A stretch of DNA of 64,000 nucleotides, taken from assembly GCF_003448965.1 (NCBI RefSeq), contig NZ_QRGC01000013.1:1-64000 (forward strand), given 5' to 3'. Origin of the DNA: Oceanicella sp. SM1341. GTDB lineage: Bacteria > Pseudomonadota > Alphaproteobacteria > Rhodobacterales > Rhodobacteraceae. Both the position numbers and the translations under genes were made by a program. Below, one piece after another: positions 1 through 8,038 of the stretch. Under the pieces are notes generated by a model. That model ran no database searches. It was given only the letters and a program-made list of their open reading frames with translations, and was not told the DNA's origin. Numbering within the stretch: position 1 is the stretch's first letter; every line of letters begins with the position of its first letter.

Positions 1-147
1 CTGCAGCTCGAGCCGCCGCTGCGCGCCGCGCTGGAGGCGCGTGCCGCCGCCGCGGGCCTGGGCCCGGAGGCGGCGGCGCTGGCGCTTGCGGCGCGCGGGC
101 TGGAGCCGCGCGCCGGGGCCGGGGAGGCCGATCAGAACAGGAAGTGA
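1..147 (+). CDS. 3' end of an unidentified gene (partial)
   Basis: An open frame enters from the left edge and stops with TGA at 145-147. The 48 residues are alanine-, leucine- and arginine-rich and helical in character, ending in GEADQNRK. Nothing in them names a family. The frame overlaps the 3' end of the convergent RTX-protein gene by 16 bases, a common arrangement for real convergent genes in compact genomes. It could also be an open frame by chance in GC-rich DNA, so the call is weak. Confidence 0.3.
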   Translation: MQLEPPLRAALEARAAAAGLGPEAAALALAARGLEPRAGAGEADQNRK

Positions 148-2054
148 TCCTCGGTGAGCTCGAAGCCCGCCGCGTGGTTCACCACGATCCTGTCGCCCTC
201 CTCGCCGTAGCGGACCACGGTGCGCTCCTCTGTGCGCTCGCGGATGGTGAGATCGTCGAAGGCAAGGCCGGTGGCCGAGAGGTCGAGCCTGTCCTCGCCC
301 TCGAACTTCCAGATCTTGTCGAGCCCGTCGCCCTGCATGAAGGCGAAGGTGTCCGCGCCCTCGCCGCCGCGCATGCGGTCGTCGCCGGTGCCGCCGATCA
401 GCAGGTCGTCGCCGCCGTTGCCGCGCAGGATGTCGTCGCCCGCGCCGCCGGTGAGGGTGTTGTCCTGCCAGTTGCCGCGCAGCACGTCGTCGACCAGCGA
501 GCCGGTCATCGTGCCCGCGTCGCGCCCGATCCGCCCGTCGACGCCCGAGGCGAGGTCGATGAGCGTGGTGGTGCCCGACACTTCGTAGGCGATGGCGAGC
601 TGCGCCGAGCCGCTCACGCTCTGCGCGGCCGGGATGAACTTTATCACCTCGGGCGAGATGTCGCCCGCCACCGCGCTCTCGATGTAGGCGGCGAAGGCGG
701 GGGCGGCGGGGTCGTCGATGTTGACCACCATGATGCCGCTGTCGCGCTCCAGCCCGATGAAGGCGAAGCGGTGGCCGTCGACCTCGCCCACGGCGATGGC
801 CTCGGGCTCCGGGCCCTTGGCGTCGGAGCGGTTGTCGTCGACGGTGCCGGGGTCGCCGTTGGGGAAGTCGTCGTTGTTGAAGGCGTTGGGCACGCGCAGG
901 CGGGCGATCACGGTCTCGAACATGTCGCCGGAGTCGAACACCTCCGTGCCGTCGGCGGCGAAGATGCTGAAGGAGCGCGAGCCGTAGGAATAGAGCGCGT
1001 CGTAATCGCCGTCGCCATCCGTGTCGCCGTCGATGGTCGAGACGGAGAGCCGGCCGATGCCCTCGTCGGTCTGCAGGGCGTCGGCATCGGGGAAGGCGGT
1101 CTCGTCGAGGTCGAGGTCCTCGATGCGCGCGTTCTCGCCCCGGTCGTCGCCCTCGTTGGCGGTGATGTAGTAGGTCTGGCCGCCGTCCTCGAAGCTGGCG
1201 ATGGCATCGGCCATGCGCAGGCCGTGGACCGGGTGGGGGGCGATGTCGATGGCGTCGTCCTTGTCGGATGCGTCGAAGCCGTTGCCCTCCAGAGAATGGT
1301 CCGTGGTGCCGAGGCTGCGGATGTCGGACCAGCTGCGGCTCTCCAGGTCGAACACCGCGACCGCGTTCGCCTCCTGCAGCGTCACGAAGAGCTGTGTGCC
1401 ATCGGGCGAGACGGCGATGTATTCCGGTTCGAGGTCGCCGGAGGCCGAGGCGCCGGGGAAGATGCGGATGCCCGCCTCGCGCAGTGCGTCCTCCATGCCG
1501 TCGAAGCCCGAGAAGTCATAGGTTGCGGCGGTGGGGGTGGCGCCGAGGTCGACCACGGTGATCGAGCCCTTCGCGGGGGTGGCGTAATCCTCGGTGAAAT
1601 CGCCGTCCTCGTCGGTGCGGGTCTCGGCCTCGTTGGCGACGTAGACCTGGGTGCCGTCGGCGGAGAAGGTCACCATGTCGGGGTGGTTGCCGGTCTCGAC
1701 CAGCACCGGGGCGGCGGCGGGGTCTGCCGCGTCGAACAGGGCGAGCAGGCCGGCCCGCGCCTCGATGGTGCCGCCGGTCTCGATGTCGGTGGTGTCGATG
1801 GCCACGGCGATGGTGCCATGGCTCACGGCGACCGAGTTCACGCCCGTGTAGTTCGCGACGCCGGTGAGGTCGATGGAGCGCTCCAGCGTCATGGTGGCGG
1901 CGTCGATCACGTCGATGCGGCCGGCGGCACCGTTGTTCACGTAGAGCAGACCGTCCTCGTAGGCCACCACCTCGGAACCGGCTTCGCCGAAGCCGCTCGC
2001 ATAGGTGCCGGCGCGGGTGATGCCGCTGGCGGCGGCGCTGTCGTTGTAGGCCAT
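132..2054 (-). CDS. Choice-of-anchor I-type secreted protein with C-terminal RTX calcium-binding repeats
   Basis: A 640-residue extracellular protein. The body is a long beta-propeller-like domain of the choice-of-anchor I/alkaline-phosphatase-like type (blocks such as VSPDGTQLFVTLQEANAVAV and ITANEGDDRGENARIEDL). The last ~125 residues carry glycine/aspartate nonapeptide repeats (GGAGDDIL, GNGGDDLL, GGTGDDRM, GGEGADTF) that bind calcium in type I-secreted proteins. There is no N-terminal signal peptide, as expected for type I export. I chose the ATG at 2054 (MAYND) because GGGGAG lies 8 bases upstream; an in-frame start 10 codons earlier has no such site. The substrate of the propeller domain is unknown. 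A type I secretion pair lies at 43.3-46.5 kb. Confidence 0.85.
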   Translation of the reverse strand: MAYNDSAAASGITRAGTYASGFGEAGSEVVAYEDGLLYVNNGAAGRIDVIDAATMTLERSIDLTGVANYTGVNSVAVSHGTIAVAIDTTDIETGGTIEARAGLLALFDAADPAAAPVLVETGNHPDMVTFSADGTQVYVANEAETRTDEDGDFTEDYATPAKGSITVVDLGATPTAATYDFSGFDGMEDALREAGIRIFPGASASGDLEPEYIAVSPDGTQLFVTLQEANAVAVFDLESRSWSDIRSLGTTDHSLEGNGFDASDKDDAIDIAPHPVHGLRMADAIASFEDGGQTYYITANEGDDRGENARIEDLDLDETAFPDADALQTDEGIGRLSVSTIDGDTDGDGDYDALYSYGSRSFSIFAADGTEVFDSGDMFETVIARLRVPNAFNNDDFPNGDPGTVDDNRSDAKGPEPEAIAVGEVDGHRFAFIGLERDSGIMVVNIDDPAAPAFAAYIESAVAGDISPEVIKFIPAAQSVSGSAQLAIAYEVSGTTTLIDLASGVDGRIGRDAGTMTGSLVDDVLRGNWQDNTLTGGAGDDILRGNGGDDLLIGGTGDDRMRGGEGADTFAFMQGDGLDKIWKFEGEDRLDLSATGLAFDDLTIRERTEERTVVRYGEEGDRIVVNHAAGFELTEDHFLF

Positions 2055-2084
2055 GTGGTGTGTCTCCCCATTCTCGGTGCGCAA

Positions 2085-2792
2085 GCGCGGTCGGCCCCTG
2101 CCTTAGGCAAGGCGCCTGACGGCGCGGCGACAGTGGTGTGACGGAATGATGACGGGATGCCGCTGGAGCGCCCCCGTGCGCGCGTCGCCCGGGCGGCAGG
2201 GGAGGTGCCGGGACTGCTGCTCCGGCGGGCCGGCGCGCGGGGGCGCAAGGCGCTGCCGGCGGGGTGGCCTGCGGTGGCGAGGCCGGGGGAGCCGGAGGCG
2301 GAGCCCTCCCGCCCTGCGTCGACCCGCCCTGCGGGCGCGTCTCCTGCGGTTTGGGCCGGGCCGCGCTGTCGCGCGGCGGGCGGGCGGAGAAGGGCGCGGT
2401 GGGGCTTCGGTGTCGGCGGTGGCGGGCCCCGCGGGAGCGGTGAGCGCTCCGGGAGGGTTCCGGGGCCCGGGAGGCGGCCGCGAAAGGCGCGCCCGGTCCG
2501 GTCGCGTCCTCGCCGGGACGCGCGGCGGCCGGGGCCGGGACACCGGGTGCGCAGCACCCGGCCGGGCCCAAAGCGCAGGACACCGACAGGTGGCCGGAGC
2601 ACGGGAGGGCTCCGTCGCTGTCGCCCGCGCCTCGGCCGGGGGCGAGTGCGGAGGCGGGGGCGGATGTCTGGTCCCGGAGGGGGCGCCGGTGGCCGGTGGC
2701 CCCCGGCCGGCCGGGAGCCGCGAGTCGCGGACCGCGGCAGGCGGAAGGCGATTTCGGGGTGCTCCACCTGCCGGAGGGGCGCCCCGCGGGGG
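2085..2792. other. Non-coding, very GC-rich gap
   Basis: About 700 bases between the RTX protein start and the purK stop. Long open frames exist on both strands, but their translations are arginine/proline/glycine/alanine-rich with no family signature, which is typical of stop-poor GC-rich DNA. A small palindrome (gcctt-aggc-aaggc, 2100-2113) sits about 50 bases upstream of the RTX gene and could be an operator or leader hairpin. I see no convincing promoter and no RNA gene. Confidence 0.5.
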
Positions 2793-3869
2793 TCAGCTCT
2801 TCGGGGAGATGCGGGTGAAATGGCCCATCTTGCGGCCCGCGCGGGCCTCGGCCTTGCCGTAGAGGTGCAGGCCGGTGCCGGGCTCGGCGGCGTAGCGGGC
2901 CCAGTCGCCGGCCTCGTCGCCGATCAGGTTGGTCATCACCGCGTCGGAGTGCCGCGCGCCGTCGCCCAGCGGCCAGCCGGCCACGGCGCGGATGTGCTGG
3001 GCGAACTGGTCGATCACGCAGGCCTCGATGGTCCAGTGGCCCGAATTGTGCACCCGCGGCGCGATCTCGTTCACGATCAGCCCGGAGGAGGGGGTGACGA
3101 ACAGCTCCACCCCCATCACGCCCACGTAGTCGAGCGCGTTGAGGATGCGGCCGGCGAGCAGCACCGCGTCGGTGGTGCGGGCGTGGCCGAGGGTGGCGGG
3201 CAGGGTGGTGGTGTGCAGGATGCCGTCGCGGTGCACGTTCTCGCCGGGGTCGTAGCAGGTGACCGCGCCGTCGAGCGCGCGGGCGCCGATCACCGAGATC
3301 TCGCGCTCGAAGGCGACGAAGCCTTCGAGGATGCCCGGCTCGCCGGCCAGCGCCTCGAAGGCGGCCGGGGCCTCCTCGGGCGCCATGATGCGCACCTGGC
3401 CCTTGCCGTCATAGCCCATGCGGCGGGTCTTGAGGATGGCGGGGGTGCCGAGCTCGGCCAGTGCGGCCTCCAGGTCCTCCAGCGTGTCGACCGCGCGGTA
3501 GGGCGCGGTGGCGAGGCCGAGGCCGGAGAGGAAATCCTTCTCCGTCAGCCGGTCCTGCGACATCTCGAGCGCGCGGGCGCCGGGGCGCACCGGGCGCAGG
3601 GCCTCCAGCACGGCCACGGCCTCGAGCGGGATGTTCTCGAACTCGAAGGTCACCACGTCGACGCTCTCGGCGAAGAGGCGCAGGGCCTCCGCGTCGTCGT
3701 AGGAGGCGGTGGTGACGGCATGGGCCACGTCGCCGGCCGGCGGGTTGGCCAGGGGGTCGTAGATGTGGCAGCGCAGGCCCAGCCGGGCCGCGGCGATGGA
3801 GAGCATGCGGCCGAGCTGCCCGCCGCCGAGGATGCCGATGGTTGCGCCGGGGTGCAGGGCTTGGGTCAC
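2793..3869 (-). CDS. purK: N5-carboxyaminoimidazole ribonucleotide synthase
   Basis: An ATP-grasp enzyme of de novo purine synthesis. It carboxylates 5-aminoimidazole ribonucleotide with bicarbonate and ATP to give N5-CAIR, the substrate of PurE. The product is 358 residues, the usual family length. The N-terminal glycine loop GILGGGQLGRML is diagnostic. The ATP-grasp core follows (KTRRMGYDGKGQ, GFVAFEREISVIGAR) and the terminal block has NEIAPRVHNSGHWTIEAC. The start is GTG at 3869 with GGAGA 8 bases upstream; the frame stays open further upstream, but that part is antisense-like filler over purE. The start lies 31 bases after the purE stop, so purEK is one operon. Confidence 0.96.
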   Translation of the reverse strand: MTQALHPGATIGILGGGQLGRMLSIAAARLGLRCHIYDPLANPPAGDVAHAVTTASYDDAEALRLFAESVDVVTFEFENIPLEAVAVLEALRPVRPGARALEMSQDRLTEKDFLSGLGLATAPYRAVDTLEDLEAALAELGTPAILKTRRMGYDGKGQVRIMAPEEAPAAFEALAGEPGILEGFVAFEREISVIGARALDGAVTCYDPGENVHRDGILHTTTLPATLGHARTTDAVLLAGRILNALDYVGVMGVELFVTPSSGLIVNEIAPRVHNSGHWTIEACVIDQFAQHIRAVAGWPLGDGARHSDAVMTNLIGDEAGDWARYAAEPGTGLHLYGKAEARAGRKMGHFTRISPKS

Positions 3870-3900
3870 GTCAAGGGTCTCCGCTGGAAGGGGGATGCGC

Positions 3901-4407
3901 TCAGGCCTTGGGGGCCGGGGCCTCGTCGACCGGGGCCTCGGCCACGGCCTCGGACTGGGCGGCGCGCCAGGCGTCGAGCTTCCCGGCCAGGGCCGCGTCG
4001 GTGGTGGCGAGCTGGGCGAGGGCGAAGAGCGCGGCGTTCGCGGCCCCCGCAGCGCCGATGGCGAGGGTGCCCACCGGCACGCCCTTGGGCATCTGCACGA
4101 TGGACAGCAGGCTGTCGAGCCCGGAGAGCGCGCGGGACTGCACGGGCACGCCGAGCACCGGAATGCGGGTCTTGGCGGCGAGCATGCCGGGCAGGTGGGC
4201 CGCCCCGCCGGCGCCGGCGATGATGGCGCGCAGGCCGCGCTCCGCCGCCGTCTCCGCATAGGCGAACAGCCGGTCGGGCGTGCGGTGGGCCGAGACGATG
4301 CGCACCTCGTGCGCCACGCCGAACTCCTCCAGCAGCACCGCCGCGTTGCGCATGGTTTCCCAGTCGGACTGGCTGCCCATCACGATACCGACGAGGGGAG
4401 AGGCCAT
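3901..4407 (-). CDS. purE: N5-carboxyaminoimidazole ribonucleotide mutase, class I
   Basis: Converts N5-CAIR to CAIR in purine synthesis, working directly after PurK. The product is 168 residues. It shows the class I hallmarks [13 protein letters not shown] near the start, [14 protein letters not shown], then [19 protein letters not shown] and a substrate-loop block [20 protein letters not shown]. The ATG at 4407 follows AAGGAG with a 7-base gap and gives [11 protein letters not shown]. The frame is open for 20 codons upstream without family similarity. It is the first gene of purEK on the minus strand. Confidence 0.97.
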   Translation of the reverse strand: MASPLVGIVMGSQSDWETMRNAAVLLEEFGVAHEVRIVSAHRTPDRLFAYAETAAERGLRAIIAGAGGAAHLPGMLAAKTRIPVLGVPVQSRALSGLDSLLSIVQMPKGVPVGTLAIGAAGAANAALFALAQLATTDAALAGKLDAWRAAQSEAVAEAPVDEAPAPKA

Positions 4408-4483
4408 GCGATGCTCCTTCGTGTGCCTGAGGTGGCGCACCATATGGCGGTGCCGCGGAGGGTTCAAGCACCCAGGGCCTACC

Positions 4484-4548
4484 GGCAGGGCAGAGCGGGG
4501 CAGGGCAGAGCGGGGCAGGGCGCACCGGCAGAGCGGGGCAGGGCAGGG
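4484..4548. repeat. 15-bp tandem repeat and degenerate copies
   Basis: The unit ggcagggcagagcgg occurs twice in perfect tandem (4484-4498 and 4499-4513). It then decays into partial copies (ggcagggcg, ggcagagcgg, ggcagggcaggg) up to about 4548. The array lies in the gap between the ArsR/SRPBCC gene stop and the purE start, just upstream of the purE leader. Confidence 0.75.
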
Positions 4549-4583
4549 CGCGAGCGGCGGCAGGGCCCCGGGGCCGGGCGGGC

Positions 4584-5465
4584 TCAGGCCTCGCGCTGCG
4601 CGCCGGCACCGGCCTCGGTGCCGGCGGCGGAGCCGAGATGCCCCGCAAGCGCGCCCAGCAGCCGCGCCCAGCCCTCCTGCAGGCGGGCCGCGCGCTCGGG
4701 CTGGCCCATCTCCAGCGCGTGGGTCACCACGATCACGCAGCCGCCCGCCTCGGGGTAGAGCTCGATCTGCACGCGCTCGGCCTCGTCGCCCTCCGGCCCG
4801 TCGGCATAGGTGAAATCGAGGAACTCGCCGCGCGAGAGCTCGAGGAACGTGCCGCGACGGTAATGGCTGCCGGACGGTCCGCCGCGCATGAGGCGGAAAT
4901 GCCCGCCCGGGCGGGGGTCGATCTCCACGAACCGCTCCGTGTCCGCGCCGGGGGCGAGGTCGTAGGCATCGAACACCCAGGCGGGAGCGGTCTCCGCGTC
5001 GACCAGCGCGGCGAAGACGGCGCGCGGCGAATGCGGCAGCATGCGCGCCGCTGTGATGCGTTCCTGTGCGGCCACGGGGCTTCCTCTGTGACGTTCGGGC
5101 CGGCCCCGGGCGCTGCGGGGCGCGGCGGGGATGCGCGCTGCCTCGGCCGGCGGCCTGGCGATGTTGTCGGGTCCGGCGGGGGCGGCCGGTTCACCCTCGG
5201 CCGCGCTCGCGAGCCAGGCCAGGGCCGGCCCCGCGGCGCCCGGCACCGCGTGGCAGACATGGGTGCGCCCGCGCACCTCGCGCCGGATCAGCCCGGCGGT
5301 CTCGAGAACCTTGACATGCTTGGAGACCGCCGCGAGCGTCATCGAGAAGGGCTGGGCCAGGTCTCCGATCCGGGCCGGCTGGCGCGACACGCGCAGCAGG
5401 ATCGCGCGTCGCGTGGGGTCCGCGAGCGCACCGAATATCGTGTCTAGGGTCCTGTCTCCGGGCAT
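4584..5465 (-). CDS. ArsR-type regulator fused to an SRPBCC (AHSA1-like) domain
   Basis: A 293-residue two-domain protein. Residues ~1-95 form an ArsR-type winged helix ([37 protein letters not shown] recognition helix, [10 protein letters not shown] wing). A proline/alanine/arginine-rich linker of ~45 residues follows. Residues ~130-280 are an SRPBCC/AHSA1 ligand-binding fold ([61 protein letters not shown]). These domains are usually encoded by two adjacent, overlapping genes. Here they share one uninterrupted frame, yet a GTG with a ribosome site remains at the junction (5075). The ligand and target genes are unknown; autoregulation is likely for ArsR proteins. Confidence 0.85.
   Translation of the reverse strand: MPGDRTLDTIFGALADPTRRAILLRVSRQPARIGDLAQPFSMTLAAVSKHVKVLETAGLIRREVRGRTHVCHAVPGAAGPALAWLASAAEGEPAAPAGPDNIARPPAEAARIPAAPRSARGRPERHRGSPVAAQERITAARMLPHSPRAVFAALVDAETAPAWVFDAYDLAPGADTERFVEIDPRPGGHFRLMRGGPSGSHYRRGTFLELSRGEFLDFTYADGPEGDEAERVQIELYPEAGGCVIVVTHALEMGQPERAARLQEGWARLLGALAGHLGSAAGTEAGAGAQREA
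5073..5085 (-). promoter_or_regulatory. Internal ribosome site and GTG at the ArsR/SRPBCC junction
   Basis: On the minus strand, AGAGGAAG is followed after 4-5 bases by GTG (5075) in the same frame as the fusion. The GTG begins [12 protein letters not shown], the natural start of an AHSA1-type domain. It could produce a separate 163-residue SRPBCC protein from the same message. This is seen in sequence; use of the site is inferred. Confidence 0.5.
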
Positions 5466-5545
5466 GAGGCGGATATGTCTCGCGGGCGCGGGAAGTCAAC
5501 GGGACGCCGCTCCCGGCCCGCCGCCCGCCGATCACGCGCGCTCAC

Positions 5546-5593
5546 TGCCACGTGTGCGCATTGCCGCGTGTGCGCATTGCCGCGCGTGGGGCG
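5546..5593. repeat. 16-bp tandem repeat, three copies
   Basis: Three consecutive 16-bp units: tgccacgtgtgcgcat (5546-5561), tgccgcgtgtgcgcat (5562-5577) and tgccgcgcgtggggcg (5578-5593, diverged). The array lies in the ~220-base gap between the YdcH-like gene stop and the ArsR fusion start, that is, in the upstream region of the regulator. Confidence 0.7.
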
Positions 5594-5686
5594 TGCCGCC
5601 GGCCGCGTTCGCGCGGGCCGCTGCTCCGGGGGAGCTGCCCGGGTCTGCCGGAGAGCGGGCGGGCGCGGCGCGGGCATGCGGGCGGA

Positions 5687-5908
5687 TCAGGCGATGATGT
5701 CGGGCGTCAGCACGTCCTCGATGCGCGAGATCTCGTCCTTCAGGCTGAGCTTGCGCTTCTTGAGCCTGCGGATGGTGAGCATGTCGGCGCGGGCCTCCAT
5801 GTCGAGCGCGGCGATCGCCTGGTCGAGGTCGCGGTGCTCGCGGCGAAGCATGTCGAGCCGGATGCGAAGGATGTCCTCGCGGCTCATCTGTGGAGGTGTG
5901 CTGTTCAT
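5687..5908 (-). CDS. Small YdcH/DUF465-family protein
   Basis: A 73-residue cytosolic protein, nearly all helical and charged (REDILRIRLDMLRREHRDLD, then RRLKKRKLSLKDEISRIEDV). This is the pattern of the YdcH/DUF465 family, whose function is not established. The LKKRKLSLKDEI block near the C-terminus is its best mark. I chose the ATG at 5908 (MNSTPPQ); the frame is open for 15 more codons, and the ATG at MSREDIL is also possible. It is divergent from the S49 protease gene. Confidence 0.8.
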   Translation of the reverse strand: MNSTPPQMSREDILRIRLDMLRREHRDLDQAIAALDMEARADMLTIRRLKKRKLSLKDEISRIEDVLTPDIIA

Positions 5909-5983
5909 CTCACCGTTCGGGAGGGTTGGGCCGACAGCGCCAACATATCGCACTCGGGCGCGCTCCGAAAGGGCCGGGCCTGC

Positions 5984-6012
5984 TTGAAGGCACGGATTCC
6001 ACGGGCTAGATA
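5984..6012 (+). promoter_or_regulatory. Candidate sigma70-type promoter of the S49 protease gene
   Basis: TTGAAG (5984-5989) and TAGATA (6007-6012) are separated by exactly 17 bases. A GANTC (CcrM-type) site, GATTC at 5995-5999, lies in the spacer. The predicted transcription start, about 7 bases after the -10, falls at or next to the A of the ATG at 6019, and no Shine-Dalgarno sequence precedes that ATG. This suggests a leaderless message. Confidence 0.5.
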
Positions 6013-6018
6013 TCTGCG

Positions 6019-6831
6019 ATGAAACTCGCTTCCCGACTTCGAGAGATGTTCCCCCGGCGCCCGACGGTGGCGGTGATCCGGCTCTACGGGGCGATCGGCG
6101 TGTCCGGCCGCTTCGGCGCCGCCCTCTCCGACCACGCGCTGGCCTCCACCATCGAGCGGGCGTTTCGCCGCGGCAAGCCGGTGGCGGTGGCGCTGGCGAT
6201 CAACTCGCCCGGCGGTTCGCCCACGCAATCCGCCCTCATCGCGGCGCGCATCCGGCGGCTGGCGGCGGAGAAGAACCTGCCGGTCTTCGCCTTCTGCGAG
6301 GACGTGGCGGCCTCGGGCGGCTACTGGCTTGCCACCGCGGCGGACGAGATCTGGGCCGACGACAACTCGGTGATCGGCTCGATCGGGGTGATCTCGGCCG
6401 GCTTCGGCCTGCAGGATCTCATCGCCCGCCACGGGGTGGAACGCCGGGTGCACACCGCGGGGCAGAGCAAGTCGATGCTCGACCCGTTCCGCCCCGAGAA
6501 GCCCGAGGACGTGGCCCGGCTCACCCGGGTGCTGGAGCGCATCCACGCCAATTTCCGCGCGCAGGTCTCCTCGCGGCGCGGCGGCAGGCTGCCGGAGGGC
6601 GAGGACCTGTTCACCGGCGACATCTGGATCGGCGCCGAGGCGCAGGAGAAGGGGCTGATCGACGGTGTCGGCCATCTCGTGCCGGTGATGAAGGCGAAAT
6701 ACGGCCCGAAGACCCGCTTCCAGGTCTGCGTGCCGAAACGCTCGCTCTTCCAGCGCATCGGCGCGCCGGGCGCGGCCAGCGTGGTCGACGCCATCGAGGA
6801 CCGCGGCCTCTGGGCCCGGTTCGGGCTCTGA
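6019..6831 (+). CDS. S49-family serine protease (SppA/SohB-like)
   Basis: A 270-residue peptidase of the SppA/SohB type, which cleaves peptides within or next to membranes using a Ser-Lys dyad. The catalytic serine lies in FCEDVAASGGYWLATAADEI (ASGGYW). The lysine lies in HTAGQSKSMLDPFRPEKPED (QSKSMLDPF). The oxyanion block INSPGGSPTQS is also present. There is no clear N-terminal signal or membrane segment, so it is the short form and may be cytosolic or peripheral. Two bases after its stop begins a small membrane zinc-ribbon protein, so the two are probably co-translated. Confidence 0.93.
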   Translation: MKLASRLREMFPRRPTVAVIRLYGAIGVSGRFGAALSDHALASTIERAFRRGKPVAVALAINSPGGSPTQSALIAARIRRLAAEKNLPVFAFCEDVAASGGYWLATAADEIWADDNSVIGSIGVISAGFGLQDLIARHGVERRVHTAGQSKSMLDPFRPEKPEDVARLTRVLERIHANFRAQVSSRRGGRLPEGEDLFTGDIWIGAEAQEKGLIDGVGHLVPVMKAKYGPKTRFQVCVPKRSLFQRIGAPGAASVVDAIEDRGLWARFGL

Positions 6832-6832
6832 C

Positions 6833-7015
6833 ATGCTGGCGAAGATCGCCCTCATCCTGCTCGTGGTGCTCGCGGTCATCGCCTTCGCCGGGAAATGGGC
6901 GGAGAAGCTGCTGCCGCGGCGCAAGGGGCCGGAGGTTCGCGCCGCGCACAAGTGCCCGCGCTGCGGTGCCTGGCAGGTGGAGGGACAGCCCTGCATCTGC
7001 GAAGAAAAATCCTGA
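6833..7015 (+). CDS. Small membrane protein with a zinc ribbon
   Basis: A 60-residue protein. Residues ~3-20 form one membrane helix (AKIALILLVVLAVIAFAG). A short basic stretch (EKLLPRRKGPEVR) leads to a C-terminal cysteine knuckle, CPRCGAWQVEGQPCIC, with four cysteines in two CxxC/CxC pairs, suited to bind one zinc. It is coupled to the S49 protease gene by a one-base gap. I infer that it tethers or adapts the protease at the membrane. No named family is recognised with confidence. Confidence 0.75.
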   Translation: MLAKIALILLVVLAVIAFAGKWAEKLLPRRKGPEVRAAHKCPRCGAWQVEGQPCICEEKS

Positions 7016-7105
7016 CGGCCCCTTTCACGGGCTGGGTGCCACGCATACATGGAGCAGCCGACTGCCCCTGTGCGGGGGCCTGAAATAAGCGGAGCTGCCG
7101 TACAT

Positions 7106-8038
7106 ATGGATATCGTCTGGGTCCTCGCCGGCCTCGTCCTTCTCGTGGTCGGGGGTGACGTTCTTGTCAAAGGTGCAGTCGGGCTCAGCCTGAAACTCGG
7201 TATCCCGGCGCTCATCGTCTCGCTCACGATCGTTGCCTTCGGCACCTCGGCCCCGGAGCTTCTCATCTCGGTGAAATCGGCGCTCGAGGGCCTGCCGGGC
7301 CTCGCGATCGGCAATGTCGTGGGCTCCAACATCGCCAACGTGCTGCTGGTGCTGGGCATCCCCGCGCTGATCGCCCCCATCGCCACGCGCGACTGCGAGA
7401 GCGGGCGCTCCTTCGTCATCATGATGGCGGTGATGGTGCTGTTCACCGTGCTGTGCTTCCTCGCGCCGCTGGTGTGGTGGCACGGGCTGGTGCTGCTGGG
7501 CGTGCTCGCGCTGGTGATCGGCGAGAACATGTGGTCGGCGAAGAAATCGCGCGACGCGGACATGGCGGAGGAACTCGACGAGGTCGACCCCCACCTGCCG
7601 GGCTGGAAGCTGGGGCTGCTGATCGTGGCGGGCATCGTGGCCCTGCCCATCGGGGCGAGCCTGCTCATCGAGGGCGCGAAGGGCATCGCCACCGCCGCCG
7701 GCATCTCGGACGCGGCCATCGGGCTCACCCTCGTCGCCGTGGGCACCTCGCTGCCCGAGCTCGCCACCTCGGTGATGGCCGCCATCCGCCGACAGGCGGA
7801 CGTGGCGATGGGCAACGTGATCGGCTCCAACATCTTCAACATCGGCGCCATCATGGGGGTCACCAGCTTCTTCGGGCCGGTGGCGGTCGACCAGTCCTTC
7901 CTCGACTACGACCTCTGGGTGATGCTGGCCGTGGGCCTGCTGCTCGCGCCCTTCATCTGCAAGATCCCGGTGCTGGGGCGCGTCTCCGGCGCTCTCTTCG
8001 TGCTGCTCTATGCCGGATACACCTGGACGGTGCTCTGA
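7106..8038 (+). CDS. Calcium/sodium antiporter of the CaCA family (YrbG-like)
   Basis: An inner-membrane cation exchanger of 310 residues with about ten hydrophobic segments. The two inverted alpha-repeats of the family are clear: GTSAPELLISVKSAL with GNVVGSNIANVLLVLG in the first half, and GTSLPELATSVMAAI with GNVIGSNIFNIGAIMG in the second. The glutamates in the two SAPEL/SLPEL motifs are the ion ligands of this superfamily. The ATG at 7106 is chosen because MDIVWVLAG starts the first membrane helix; an upstream in-frame ATG at 7049 would add 19 poorly conserved residues. A four-unit hairpin repeat follows the stop directly. Confidence 0.93.
   Translation: MDIVWVLAGLVLLVVGGDVLVKGAVGLSLKLGIPALIVSLTIVAFGTSAPELLISVKSALEGLPGLAIGNVVGSNIANVLLVLGIPALIAPIATRDCESGRSFVIMMAVMVLFTVLCFLAPLVWWHGLVLLGVLALVIGENMWSAKKSRDADMAEELDEVDPHLPGWKLGLLIVAGIVALPIGASLLIEGAKGIATAAGISDAAIGLTLVAVGTSLPELATSVMAAIRRQADVAMGNVIGSNIFNIGAIMGVTSFFGPVAVDQSFLDYDLWVMLAVGLLLAPFICKIPVLGRVSGALFVLLYAGYTWTVL

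Noticed and set aside
2146..2862. A 238-codon plus-strand open frame upstream of purK
   Set aside because: Its translation is glycine/arginine/alanine-rich without any motif, overlaps purK antisense, and is what stop-poor GC-rich DNA gives by chance.
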